Positions 47,998 to 56,798 of a stretch of DNA of 64,000 nt are shown here, one piece after another. Position numbers and translations under genes: made by a program. Every line of letters starts with the position of its first letter. Positions within the stretch are counted from its first letter, which is position 1. The notes beneath the pieces were generated by a model. The model was given only the letters and a program-made list of their open reading frames with translations, had not been told where the DNA came from and did not search any database. Source of the stretch: Leptospira levettii (lineage in GTDB: Bacteria > Spirochaetota > Leptospiria > Leptospirales > Leptospiraceae); contig NZ_NPDM01000002.1 of the NCBI RefSeq assembly GCF_002812085.1, positions 696,272-760,271 of the forward strand. The letters are read 5' to 3'.

Positions 47998-50375
47998 ATA
48001 CTTTCCGATTCCGTTTTCTATTATTTGTTATCCTCTTTTTCTTTCTTAGTCATAACATTTACACACAATCTAGTACAGAAGAGAAAGAAACAGCTCCTCA
48101 AAAAAACGAAGGAATCCATGTCATTGGTAACAAAAAAGAAGACCTAAAAAAAATCCCAGGTTCAGCCTATATTCTAGATAATAAATATCTACAAGAAGCA
48201 TCACCAACTGATCCAATGGAAGCTTTACGGAGAGCTCCTGGAGCAAGTGTTCGGTTCCAGGATGCTGCAGGACTCACACCTAATATTGGTTTTAGAGGAG
48301 TAAGTAATGAAGAATCAAGGAAAACTTTAATCCTTGAAGATGGGATTCTCACATCACTTTCTCCATATGGACAACCTGAAAGTTATTATTCACCCTCTAT
48401 TGAAAGAATGGAACGAATTGAAGTGATCAAAGGATCTGGTTCCATATTATTTGGACCAAATACGATTGGTGGAATTGTGAATTTTGTCACCAAACGTCCA
48501 CCAGTTGAATCAACCTTTTATACAAAAAACGTAGGCGGTGAAAATGGATACCTTTCCACCTATAATTCCTATGGTAAAAGTTTTGGATCCAGTGCATTTG
48601 AAGTTTCTCTTCTAAGAAAACAAGGAAATGGATTTCGTAATTACCAAAATTTTGACGTTACAGAAGGAAATGTAAAATGGATCCAAGATTGGAATGAAAA
48701 CCATAGTACTACTATCAAATTAGGTTATCATATGCAAAATGCCCAGTCGACTTACTTAGGTTTGTCGCAAGGTTTATTTTGGAAAGACCCAAGAATTAAT
48801 CCTGCCAAATATGATGAAAAACAATTAAATCGTAGCCAAACCGTTATTTCTCATAACTGGAAATTAACAGATGAACATTCCATCATCATTCGAGGATATG
48901 TTTCCCAAGCGGAAAGAAATTGGGCAAGGCAAGACTTTTTATCTGGAAAATCAGATGAAGGGGGATATTTGAATCCACCAACCGATACACTTAGGACCTA
49001 CTCGCCAGGAATCATTGGCAACCGACCTGGTGACAGTATCTATATGCGGGAAACATATACGAGCAGGGACCAATCCTTTTTAGTTGGTGGATTGGAAACA
49101 AAACTGGAATCCAAATTTTCTACCTTTGGTATCAAACACGAAACTGACCTTGGAATCAGATTCCATGGTGAAAATAATCTTACCCAAACGAATGTTAAAA
49201 AAACTGATGATCCATTAGGGTATCTAACCAAAGCAAGTTTGCAAGAAGAATCCCTAACTAATAATTTACTACAACCTTCACTGCCGAATTTTAATCTAAA
49301 CCGACAAGAAAGAAAAATTGAAGCCTTTGCCTCTTACTTCCAAGACAGAATCCAATTATCAGAGAACTGGAAATTGATTCCAGGGATTCGATATGAAGAA
49401 GTGAGACAAAAAGCAATTACAACTAGAAGGCAAGCGACACAAGAAGATTATAGATTAGGCGCTGTTTTACCCAATGATGTTTCTGTGAATAGAAGAAGTT
49501 CAAGTGAATCCAGAACTCATATCATACTTCCTGGAATTGGAATTACATATGATATCACAAAAAAATTCATTTGGTTTTCGGGTGCACACAAAGGATTTTC
49601 TCCACCTACCTTTGGTACTTCCTTTAGCCCACAAGGGAATGACTATCGACTCAAACCAGAAACTTCTACAAATTACGAATCCGGTATACGAGGTGATTTA
49701 ACTTCTTATCTTTATACAGAGCTAGTTGGATATAAAATGTATTTTCGTGATCAAATCATCAATGTGAACGAAGTTGGTGGTGAAAATGGAATACGACCTG
49801 CAAACACTGGTTATTCGACACATACTGGTGGAGAGGCTGTTGTCGTTTGGGATCCAGCAAAAATGCAAAAATCAGAATGGAGAGTTCCCATTGAGCTGAT
49901 CTATTCTCGTATTGAAGCAAAATCAAGAAGTTTTAATCCTTTCCCAGTATCCCAAACAAGTGATGGCCGAGAATTGATAGAGATATTACCAGCTTATACA
50001 GTCAATAACTACCAATTCATTTCAAGTGATACAACCGGAAACTATTTGCCCTATGTTCCCAAAGAAACGATTACAACAGCAATTTCTGTTTCGTCACCAC
50101 AAGGATATTATGGTCGTTTAGAATACCAATACATTGGAAAACAATATTCAGATCTACTAAACACAAAAGATGAGTCGGAAGATGGCAATAAAGGAATCAT
50201 TCCTAAAGTCGAACTATGGAATACAAGTTTTGGGTATCGATCTCCCGATAAATGGTCGGTCTTCATCAACGCAAAAAACATTCAAGATAAACAATATGTA
50301 TCTGGAAGATTACCTACAGGAATCCAACCAGGGCCATTCCGACAAGTCAATGTTGGTTTTACCTTGGAGTTATAA
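47994..50375 (+). CDS. FecA-like TonB-dependent outer-membrane receptor
   Basis: The 793-aa protein overlaps the HTTM stop by ATGA. A signal peptide (FLLFVILFFFLSHNIYTQ) is followed by a possible TonB box around GIHVIGNKK (residue 40). The plug domain (residues 50-160) contains LRRAPGASVRFQ, TPNIGFRGVSNEESRKTLIL and IEVIKGSGSILFGPNTIGGI. A 22-strand-type barrel ends QVNVGFTLEL. The plug most resembles FecA ferric-citrate receptors. It imports an iron chelate or another ligand using TonB energy; tonB/exbBD are not in this window. It is the last gene of the operon. Confidence 0.9.
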   Translation: MNTFRFRFLLFVILFFFLSHNIYTQSSTEEKETAPQKNEGIHVIGNKKEDLKKIPGSAYILDNKYLQEASPTDPMEALRRAPGASVRFQDAAGLTPNIGFRGVSNEESRKTLILEDGILTSLSPYGQPESYYSPSIERMERIEVIKGSGSILFGPNTIGGIVNFVTKRPPVESTFYTKNVGGENGYLSTYNSYGKSFGSSAFEVSLLRKQGNGFRNYQNFDVTEGNVKWIQDWNENHSTTIKLGYHMQNAQSTYLGLSQGLFWKDPRINPAKYDEKQLNRSQTVISHNWKLTDEHSIIIRGYVSQAERNWARQDFLSGKSDEGGYLNPPTDTLRTYSPGIIGNRPGDSIYMRETYTSRDQSFLVGGLETKLESKFSTFGIKHETDLGIRFHGENNLTQTNVKKTDDPLGYLTKASLQEESLTNNLLQPSLPNFNLNRQERKIEAFASYFQDRIQLSENWKLIPGIRYEEVRQKAITTRRQATQEDYRLGAVLPNDVSVNRRSSSESRTHIILPGIGITYDITKKFIWFSGAHKGFSPPTFGTSFSPQGNDYRLKPETSTNYESGIRGDLTSYLYTELVGYKMYFRDQIINVNEVGGENGIRPANTGYSTHTGGEAVVVWDPAKMQKSEWRVPIELIYSRIEAKSRSFNPFPVSQTSDGRELIEILPAYTVNNYQFISSDTTGNYLPYVPKETITTAISVSSPQGYYGRLEYQYIGKQYSDLLNTKDESEDGNKGIIPKVELWNTSFGYRSPDKWSVFINAKNIQDKQYVSGRLPTGIQPGPFRQVNVGFTLEL

Positions 50376-50382
50376 TTCAGAC

Positions 50383-50407
50383 AATAGGATACAAATTCAT
50401 TCCTATT
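50383..50407. terminator. Weak hairpin between convergent genes
   Basis: AATAGGA and TCCTATT form 7-bp arms around an 11-base loop, between the TonB receptor stop and the convergent gene's stop. Poly-T flanks are short, so termination is only possible. Confidence 0.3.
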
Positions 50408-50427
50408 AAATTTGCTTACGGAAGAGA

Positions 50428-51318
50428 TTAAAAATATTTTCCCACTCGATCATAATTTAATAGAGCTGATTGTAATGTTGTTTCTTCCCATGAATCAAGG
50501 ACAACACCATTACCCTTTAAATACACCAATACATCGTTTCGTTCTGCAGTTGGTATTTTAGTGAGTTCTTTTAAGACGAGAGACATACGATTGGAATTTC
50601 TTTCCTTGGGAGTTAAATTGATTTCTTTTTGCAAATCATACTTATCTTTTATTTCCTGACAAAAAGTTTCCCAAACATGAATGGAACTTAATATGGTTTC
50701 AAGTCGTTTTCTGTTTTCAATTTCCTTTTCACTGATTTCCTCATGTTTTTGATTTCCAGAAACCATCATCATTCTTAAGTAATAATACAAAGTATGACTG
50801 TTTAATAATATTTTGCGTATTTCGTTTTCTCTTAAGTTTGAAAATATACCAAGCAAGGTTTGCATTGTCATATTTTTTTCTTCCAAGAGATCAAAGTATG
50901 CTTCCCATGTTTGAGGATCCAAATTGGAAAGTAGATGAATTTTTAAAGTGGGATCACGATCCATCTCTTCACCAAGAGATAAAATTCTTAAACTTTGAGC
51001 AGAATCAAACATACCTCGAATTTGCAAAAAATATGCATTCGAATCAAAATGATCCAATAAAAACTGTTTTCCATATCCAAAATAAATAAATCTCATCAAT
51101 AGTTCTGGAGTTATGTTGGGATCGTTTAAGAATTGTTTTGTTGCATCCTCTGTGCGTAACAGCCATAAATATTCAAATACTAAGTCACAGAACTCAGGAT
51201 CTGATAACATGTGTTCTGCTAATGATTTAAGATCTTCCCCTTTATCAATGGAGGAAAAAAATGATAAAAGCTCATTTGGCGATGCGTTTTTCCAAAATTG
51301 AGAGGCCTTCCATCGCAT
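50428..51318 (-). CDS. Uncharacterised helical cytoplasmic protein
   Basis: The 296-aa protein has no signal or membrane segment and is rich in Leu, Glu and Phe in a pattern of amphipathic helices. Examples are ELLSFFSSIDKGEDLKSLAE, LLEEKNMTMQTLLGIFSNL and SLVLKELTKIPTAERNDVLV. It might be a repeat-like helical scaffold. I recognise no family. It is convergent with the TonB receptor gene and lies 66 bases downstream of the gene at 51385-52650 in plus coordinates; coupling is not evident. Confidence 0.65.
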   Translation of the reverse strand: MRWKASQFWKNASPNELLSFFSSIDKGEDLKSLAEHMLSDPEFCDLVFEYLWLLRTEDATKQFLNDPNITPELLMRFIYFGYGKQFLLDHFDSNAYFLQIRGMFDSAQSLRILSLGEEMDRDPTLKIHLLSNLDPQTWEAYFDLLEEKNMTMQTLLGIFSNLRENEIRKILLNSHTLYYYLRMMMVSGNQKHEEISEKEIENRKRLETILSSIHVWETFCQEIKDKYDLQKEINLTPKERNSNRMSLVLKELTKIPTAERNDVLVYLKGNGVVLDSWEETTLQSALLNYDRVGKYF

Positions 51319-51384
51319 GACTATTCATAGTGTGAAAAAAGAACAAAGTCAATTGAAATTTAGATCGTTCTTTTTTTTAGTATA

Positions 51385-52650
51385 TTAATATACATTCCAA
51401 TACGAACTAAGGAGAAGATTTTTACAAATTTTTCCTCTAGAACCAGTATTAATCGTTAGGATTGAATCATACGTATGTGGCACAGCCACTATCTTTCCGT
51501 TAGGTGTTAAAACACCATCTCCCCATTTATTTCCACTTCCAATACCAGTATTATGTGTTGTATAAGCAAAACTGACAGGATCTATCGCAAGTATATCTGT
51601 GATATCAGCAGGAATTGCGATTATCCTACCATCTGCAGAAAAAATTCCACCCCTCCATTTTCCTGTCCCTCCGACTGGAGAAACACGTAAAGATACGGAA
51701 TCGTTAGAAGGGTCTAAAAAGATAAAATCTGAATCGTTGGAGGGAATACCAACTAACATACCATCAGATGTAACAACCGAATGCCTCCACTTTCCTAACC
51801 CAGTTTTAGGTGATGGGATTGTATACGTTCTTTCCGAATAAGGATCCAATACAAAAATAGAATCGATATCAACAGGGAATGCATAAATTTTTCCATTGGG
51901 AGCAAGCACTCCCCCTTCCCACATATTTGATAATGACACAGGAGAAGGAATCGTTCGAATCAAATCAGTTTGTGGGTCTATGACTAAAATTTGATTTGCC
52001 GAATTGGGAATTCCATAAATGAGACCGTTCGGAGCAAGCACACCACCACGCCACTTACCAACACCTGTTAGTGGGGAATTTAAAAAATAACTTTGATTTG
52101 TGAGTGGATTAAAAACAAGGATTTGGTTTGCATCCCTTGGAATTCCATAAATTTTACCATTTGGTGCGAGAACTCCCCCTTCCCATTGTGCCGATCCAGT
52201 CGATGTTGTATTCACATTGCTAGAGGAATTTTGTGTTGGATCAATGACGAGAAGATCGGAACGATTGTAAGGAAGAGAATACACCAACTCTTGGTTCGAG
52301 AGAACACCACCAAGCCATTTTGCTAAACCAGTTTCCGGTTGGGTGAATGTTTGAAAACTCACTCCGTCAGTACCTAATGCAGCTTGTTTTTTAAGTTCTT
52401 CCGCCACATACTTCCAACGTCGAGGTTGGATGATGGAAAGTGGGTCCATATCACAGATTGATTTATTGGGAGCTCGTGAACCACAAAACTCTCGGTCATC
52501 ATCAGTAAGGATCCGTGCTAGATAAAAATCGCGGAAGGATTCTGAGTTAGGATCACAACCATTCCCAAGTTTTGGGAGTTGGCAATTCAGGATCAGTAAC
52601 GATACAAGGAGAATTACGTATTTATAATATTGGTTTCCTCGAATTTCCAA
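51385..52650 (-). CDS. Lipoprotein built of beta-propeller-like repeats
   Basis: The frame starts at a TTG (52650) preceded by GAGGG at six bases, with no usable ATG nearby. The 421-aa product has a lipoprotein signal (YVILLVSLLILNC, Cys23). A short module follows (NGCDPNSESF, LTDDDREFCG), shared with the lipoprotein at 59244-60191. Residues 105-405 are about seven repeats of roughly 47 residues with consensus KWxGGVLAPNGKIYGIP and IxVxDP, like the blades of a beta-propeller. It is probably surface or periplasmic. Its ligand is unknown. Confidence 0.78.
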   Translation of the reverse strand: MEIRGNQYYKYVILLVSLLILNCQLPKLGNGCDPNSESFRDFYLARILTDDDREFCGSRAPNKSICDMDPLSIIQPRRWKYVAEELKKQAALGTDGVSFQTFTQPETGLAKWLGGVLSNQELVYSLPYNRSDLLVIDPTQNSSSNVNTTSTGSAQWEGGVLAPNGKIYGIPRDANQILVFNPLTNQSYFLNSPLTGVGKWRGGVLAPNGLIYGIPNSANQILVIDPQTDLIRTIPSPVSLSNMWEGGVLAPNGKIYAFPVDIDSIFVLDPYSERTYTIPSPKTGLGKWRHSVVTSDGMLVGIPSNDSDFIFLDPSNDSVSLRVSPVGGTGKWRGGIFSADGRIIAIPADITDILAIDPVSFAYTTHNTGIGSGNKWGDGVLTPNGKIVAVPHTYDSILTINTGSRGKICKNLLLSSYWNVY

Positions 52651-52978
52651 TCCAAACCCTCTAGATAGAATGATTCCAACCTAGATCGTTAATTTGTCAA
52701 ATGAAAGAAATTTCTTGCCATTAAGGAACTGTCTCAAGTTTTTTTCAGAATACAAATGAAGATCTGAAAGATAAAATGAAATCGGTGTTTCGTATGTAGA
52801 GTCAGACAAAAAGAAATAACCAAGTTCCATACGAATTTAATTTCATTGACGTAGAGCAAAAAGACAATTTATTTGAGACGTCGTCATGGTGAAGTCCCTT
52901 ACCTTTTTTGATTCCCTTCCTTTTTCTCAGGACTTGTCCCTAGTATACACAATCATTTATAGATAGAACCAATCCTCA
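52651..52978. other. Intergenic region with a long imperfect inverted repeat
   Basis: These 328 bases lie between divergent genes and contain no supported frame. AATGAAAT (52775-52782) and TTCGTATG (52789-52796) pair with CATACGAA (52828-52835) and ATTTCATT (52840-52847). This makes a two-part stem with a 31-base apical loop. The rest should hold the two divergent promoters. Confidence 0.4.
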
Positions 52979-54085
52979 ATGAAATCGAACACAGAACATT
53001 TAAACCTTAGAGTGAGTTCCCAAACAAACTCTGGATCCGAAAAATTCCAAACAGCAAATATAGCGAGGTGTATCTATACCCTTGTCATGGTATTGGTTTT
53101 TTACCACTTCCAATTACCTTGGATTGTTGCGATTGGTTCAGTACATTTAGTTTTTTCAGTGATTTGGTTTTTACTCATCCACTTCGACATCTTAGTAGAA
53201 AAAGATGTTTGGTGGAGTGGTTACGTTCCAGCAACTTTCGATTTGATATGGCTCACTGTCCTTGCTTATGGTACAGGGCATATCACTTCTTTTTTTATAC
53301 TAGGTTACCTTGGCTCAATTGCCCTTAGCAGTATGTCTCTTGATCGAAATTATGGCGTTTACAATGCCTTTTTAGCAACTGTGTTATTTAGTGCAATGGG
53401 TTTTTTTGTGTACTATGATGTTATACCACTCGTAAATATCTTAATGCCACCTGTAAAACCTACATTACTCAGTATCTTTATTTCGTCGTTATTACTTGGT
53501 GGAAGTGCATTCATAGTAAATCAAATCGTTTCAAAGTTGTTCTCTTCATTAACGGATGTGAACGAAAAATTATTAGCAATTGCGATGACCGATCCACTAA
53601 CAGGAATTTCAAATCGGAGATCTTTTTTTTCCAATTTAGAAATTGAAATGGCAAGGCAACACCGTAGCACATCACCCTATCCCATTGCATTCCTTTTGTT
53701 TGATTTAGATCTCTTCAAATCCATCAATGATACATATGGACATGAAATCGGAGACTTAGTACTCATTGAATTTGCAAGTGTCTTAAAAACGTCCTTACGA
53801 AAACAAGACTTTCCTGCGAGATGGGGTGGCGAAGAATTTTTGGTGTTATTACCCAATACCGATTTGGATGGAGCCATTGCCACCGCTGAAAAAATCAGAA
53901 GCACATTCCATTCCTTAAAGATACCGATGAAAGGTAAGGAACTCCAATGTTCTACTAGTGTAGGGATCTCCATCCTTAGGGACCAAAATACGAATCCAGA
54001 ATCTGCCATCAATCTTGCAGATGAATATTTATACGAAGCAAAACGAAAAGGTAGAAACCAAGTTTATTCTGAGAAAAATCTTTGA
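52979..54085 (+). CDS. Membrane diguanylate cyclase (GGDEF)
   Basis: The 368-aa protein has about six N-terminal helices (residues 30-190), without a periplasmic domain, followed by a GGDEF domain. Seen are MTDPLTGISNRRSFF, FLLFDLDLFKSINDTYGHEIGD and the active site RWGGEEFLVLLP near residue 283. An inhibitory I-site RKQD lies five residues before GGEEF. It should therefore make cyclic di-GMP with product feedback. No Shine-Dalgarno is clear at the ATG. It is a single gene, with no sign of coupling to neighbours. Confidence 0.93.
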   Translation: MKSNTEHLNLRVSSQTNSGSEKFQTANIARCIYTLVMVLVFYHFQLPWIVAIGSVHLVFSVIWFLLIHFDILVEKDVWWSGYVPATFDLIWLTVLAYGTGHITSFFILGYLGSIALSSMSLDRNYGVYNAFLATVLFSAMGFFVYYDVIPLVNILMPPVKPTLLSIFISSLLLGGSAFIVNQIVSKLFSSLTDVNEKLLAIAMTDPLTGISNRRSFFSNLEIEMARQHRSTSPYPIAFLLFDLDLFKSINDTYGHEIGDLVLIEFASVLKTSLRKQDFPARWGGEEFLVLLPNTDLDGAIATAEKIRSTFHSLKIPMKGKELQCSTSVGISILRDQNTNPESAINLADEYLYEAKRKGRNQVYSEKNL

Positions 54086-54144
54086 TCACCTCATCAGATA
54101 GAGTGGATTTTATAAATTGGTAACAACAGAACTGGTATTAAACA

Positions 54145-54615
54145 TTACGAAAATTCTTTAACGAGTCTGTCAAAACCAGCATTTGTCCCTTCGATTCTAC
54201 CTTCAATTTCGATTTTTTGGACTCCTTCATCGGAAACTTTTCCCAAGAGTACAATTTGTTCGGTAAATGACATTTTCGTTCTACCCTCTATTAACGTATC
54301 AAAAATGACAGTAACCAAAGAAACGGAAATTCGGATATCATTCATATACATACCAAATGCATACACAATTCTTTCATTTGGAATGATATCATAATAAGTA
54401 GCATCAAAAACATGTCTATTTCCAGAAGGTGTGATGACTAAATTAGATTCTTTTCCACCCACTTTAAAATCCATACTGAACTCTACAGTTTTCCAATCAT
54501 CATGACATGAAAACCATCTACGTTTTGACTCTGGGTTTGCCCAAGCTGCAAAAACTTTTTCTCTTGAAGCAGGTAAAATTCTTTCAATCGTAAAAGATGT
54601 ATTGTTGACTACCAT
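54145..54615 (-). CDS. AHSA1/SRPBCC-domain protein
   Basis: The 156-aa protein matches the START-like AHSA1 family. It starts with FTIERILPASREKVFAAWANPESKRRWFS and continues with MDFKVGG, IIPNERIVYAFGM and a C-terminal helix GTNAGFDRLVKEF. These proteins bind hydrophobic ligands or act as small enzymes and are often paired with an ArsR-type regulator. Here the gene begins 9 bases after such a regulator, so the two are cotranscribed. The ligand is unknown. Confidence 0.88.
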   Translation of the reverse strand: MVVNNTSFTIERILPASREKVFAAWANPESKRRWFSCHDDWKTVEFSMDFKVGGKESNLVITPSGNRHVFDATYYDIIPNERIVYAFGMYMNDIRISVSLVTVIFDTLIEGRTKMSFTEQIVLLGKVSDEGVQKIEIEGRIEGTNAGFDRLVKEFS

Positions 54616-54624
54616 TTGGTTTTT

Positions 54625-54972
54625 TTATACTCCATCCGAGTTTTCTTCTGACGTTTCAATTAAAAATTGGCTCAATCGATCAAAACTACGATTCCAAGCA
54701 GACTTCCTTTCATCTAACCATGCATTGATGCCACTCAATTTAGAAAAATTTAATTCGTATGTTCGAACTCTGCCTGATTTATTGGAATGCACTAATCCAC
54801 CATTTTCTAAAACTTTTAAATGTTTTAATACTGAAGGTAACGCCATATCCAATGGTTCAGCTAATTCCTTAACGGAAGCAGAGCCCAAACTCAATCGTTC
54901 TACCATTTGCAAACGACTCGGATCAGCGAGTGCATGAAAAATTTGGTCTAGTCCAGGATCGGTCAGTTTCAT
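54625..54972 (-). CDS. ArsR-family transcriptional regulator
   Basis: The 115-aa protein is a winged-helix regulator: IFHALADPSRLQMVERLSLG, then the recognition helix LDMALPSVLKHLKVLENGGL and wing SNKSGRVRTYELN. The CxC metal site of ArsR sensors is absent. It is the subtype paired with AHSA1 genes, probably responding to an organic ligand or acting as a repressor of its own operon. It lies 41 bases after the GST gene and 9 bases before the AHSA1 gene. Confidence 0.9.
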   Translation of the reverse strand: MKLTDPGLDQIFHALADPSRLQMVERLSLGSASVKELAEPLDMALPSVLKHLKVLENGGLVHSNKSGRVRTYELNFSKLSGINAWLDERKSAWNRSFDRLSQFLIETSEENSDGV

Positions 54973-55013
54973 AATGGAATCAATTCAGTGTCTAAAAACC
55001 AGAAATAAAGTCC

Positions 55014-55718
55014 TTACTTTTTTTCTTTCAAAAATCTTTTTGGAATTTGATCAAAAAATGGATACATATGGAAAAAAGGTTCTGCTTCGTCTAATGTCCG
55101 CTTTACGGAACTTTTTTCTAACAATCTTTCAAAATAATTGGTTAGCTTTGGGTAATCCTTTTGAAAACTCAAAAGAGTATCTGCATAAAACAAAGCAGGT
55201 ACTGCAGCACAATCTGCCATGGTAAAAGTATCGGAAACAATATATTTTTTTGCATCCAATTGTTTTTCTAACATACCATAGGCGACAGACAAACGTTCAT
55301 ATGCTCGTTCCACACCAAATGGATCTTTTTGTCCTTCAAGTCGAATGCGATCCAAAACAATTTTTTGAACAGAATCACTGATGTACAAATCAAAAAATCG
55401 GTCCCAAAGCCTGACTTCAATGGCTTTTTGTGGTTCAGATGGTAGTAAATTGGCTGTCCCTGGATAGTATTCGCAAATGTATTCAATGATGACACTTGTT
55501 TCAGGGATGATTTGATTCTGCATCCGATCCCGTAATAATGGAATTTTCCCGACAGGCCAATAGGCAAATAATTCTGATCTCGATTCTTCCTCGGATAGGT
55601 CTACGAACCTTGGTTTGAATTCCGTTCCATTTTCATACATTGCAATGAGGACCTTGTGGCAAAAGGAAGCGAGCAGGTGGTAGTAAAGGAGCAGGTTTTT
55701 AGAGCTATTGTTATCCAT
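55014..55718 (-). CDS. Glutathione S-transferase family protein
   Basis: The 234-aa protein has the thioredoxin-like N-terminal domain. It contains LYYHLLASFCHKVLIAMYE, with a Ser-x-Cys near the catalytic position, then YWPVGKIPLLRD and IPETSVIIEYICEYYPG, the glutathione-contact E-S pair appearing as ETS. The all-helical C-terminal domain contains YIVSDTFTMADCAAVPALFYAD, the family N-capping box. It conjugates or reduces electrophiles with a thiol cofactor. It is the first gene of an apparent operon with arsR and AHSA1 genes. Confidence 0.87.
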   Translation of the reverse strand: MDNNSSKNLLLYYHLLASFCHKVLIAMYENGTEFKPRFVDLSEEESRSELFAYWPVGKIPLLRDRMQNQIIPETSVIIEYICEYYPGTANLLPSEPQKAIEVRLWDRFFDLYISDSVQKIVLDRIRLEGQKDPFGVERAYERLSVAYGMLEKQLDAKKYIVSDTFTMADCAAVPALFYADTLLSFQKDYPKLTNYFERLLEKSSVKRTLDEAEPFFHMYPFFDQIPKRFLKEKK

Positions 55719-56171
55719 TTGGCTAACTTTTCAAATCAAACCCGCCTGGCAATCCAAATAGTTATCTATTTGGGTAAGTATTCATCTTTTCCCACACATT
55801 CCCACCTTGGGGAACAAAAACATGAACATTCTAGCAAAAAAATGTTAGCCACTGGGTTCTTTCTTTGCAAATGAGGTGGGTGTGATAAAGGGGGAAGCGC
55901 CACCTGCCCACGAGCCACTCCCCTCCACCCTAACTCGGGAGGGGGATTTTAGATTCACAGCAACATTATGTCTCATAACAAGCCTCTTCTTCCGGGCGAG
56001 CCCCGAGCACGGTCCTTCAAACTGCATTGGTTTCGTGTTTCTTGTGACGATTCGTTGATCGGGGTCAGGCTATCCAGGGCTTCGGTCGCAAAATGCGACC
56101 GCTGTCGCGCCCTTTCTATCCTTCTCGCATGGTAGTCTCTTGTAACTCAATTCCTATATAGAAGAATGAAT
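55719..56171. other. GC-rich structured intergenic block of unknown function
   Basis: These 453 bases between leuD and the GST gene hold no convincing coding frame, yet 55870-56130 is clearly richer in G and C than its surroundings. Two strong hairpins are visible. One is CCCCTCC with GGAGGGG (55920-55944). The other is CGGTCGC-AAAAT-GCGACCG (56083-56101), extended by GGGC/GCCC to 56077-56112. Candidates are a dispersed repeat, a small RNA, or a remnant of a mobile element. I cannot choose between them. Confidence 0.45.
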
Positions 56172-56798
56172 TCACCAACACACTTCTAAAAATGATCGTT
56201 CCATCCTTTGTCTTGTTTCAAATTCCAGAATCTCATTTGTATGTTTCAAAGTGATATCGATGTCGTCCCAACCATTGCGGATCCGATTGACGGATGCGGA
56301 ATCCAATTGGAATGGAAAGGTATGTTCTAAAGTTTTCACTTCCAATCTTTCTAAATCAATTTGGATCTCTACAACTCCTTGTTTGGAAACCCATTCTTGT
56401 AAAGTTTGAATATCTCCTTCTGGCAATCGAACGAGTGCGATTCCATTTTTGGCAGCATTGATCGAAAATATATCTGCAAAAGAGGGAGCAATAATCACTT
56501 TGAATCCAAAATCGGCGAGTGCCCAAGGTGCATGTTCCCGACTCGAACCACATCCAAAATTTTTTCCGGCAATGAGAATACTTGCATGTGAATATCCCTC
56601 TTGGTTCAAAACAAATTCTGGATTCAACACCTTTCCTTCAAAATCTAAATACCGCCAATCGTGGAATAAATGATTTCCAAAACCATTTTTATCGATTAAC
56701 TTCATAAATTGTTTAGGAAGGATTTGGTCTGTGTCAATGTCCTCTCTTGGAATGGATACAACCACACCTGAATGGATAGTCCAATGATTTGTTTTCAT
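56172..56798 (-). CDS. leuD: 3-isopropylmalate dehydratase small subunit
   Basis: The 208-aa protein is the swivel-domain subunit of isopropylmalate isomerase. Typical segments are [51 protein letters not shown] and the C-terminal [10 protein letters not shown]. With LeuC it isomerises 2-isopropylmalate to 3-isopropylmalate in leucine synthesis. In leptospires the same enzyme can also serve the citramalate route to isoleucine. It overlaps leuC by four bases (ATGA). Confidence 0.95.
   Translation of the reverse strand: MKTNHWTIHSGVVVSIPREDIDTDQILPKQFMKLIDKNGFGNHLFHDWRYLDFEGKVLNPEFVLNQEGYSHASILIAGKNFGCGSSREHAPWALADFGFKVIIAPSFADIFSINAAKNGIALVRLPEGDIQTLQEWVSKQGVVEIQIDLERLEVKTLEHTFPFQLDSASVNRIRNGWDDIDITLKHTNEILEFETRQRMERSFLEVCW

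Noticed and set aside
55845..56058. Two overlapping 60-codon frames in the GC-rich block
   Set aside because: They are antiparallel shadows of each other over hairpins, with no ribosome site or protein-like composition.
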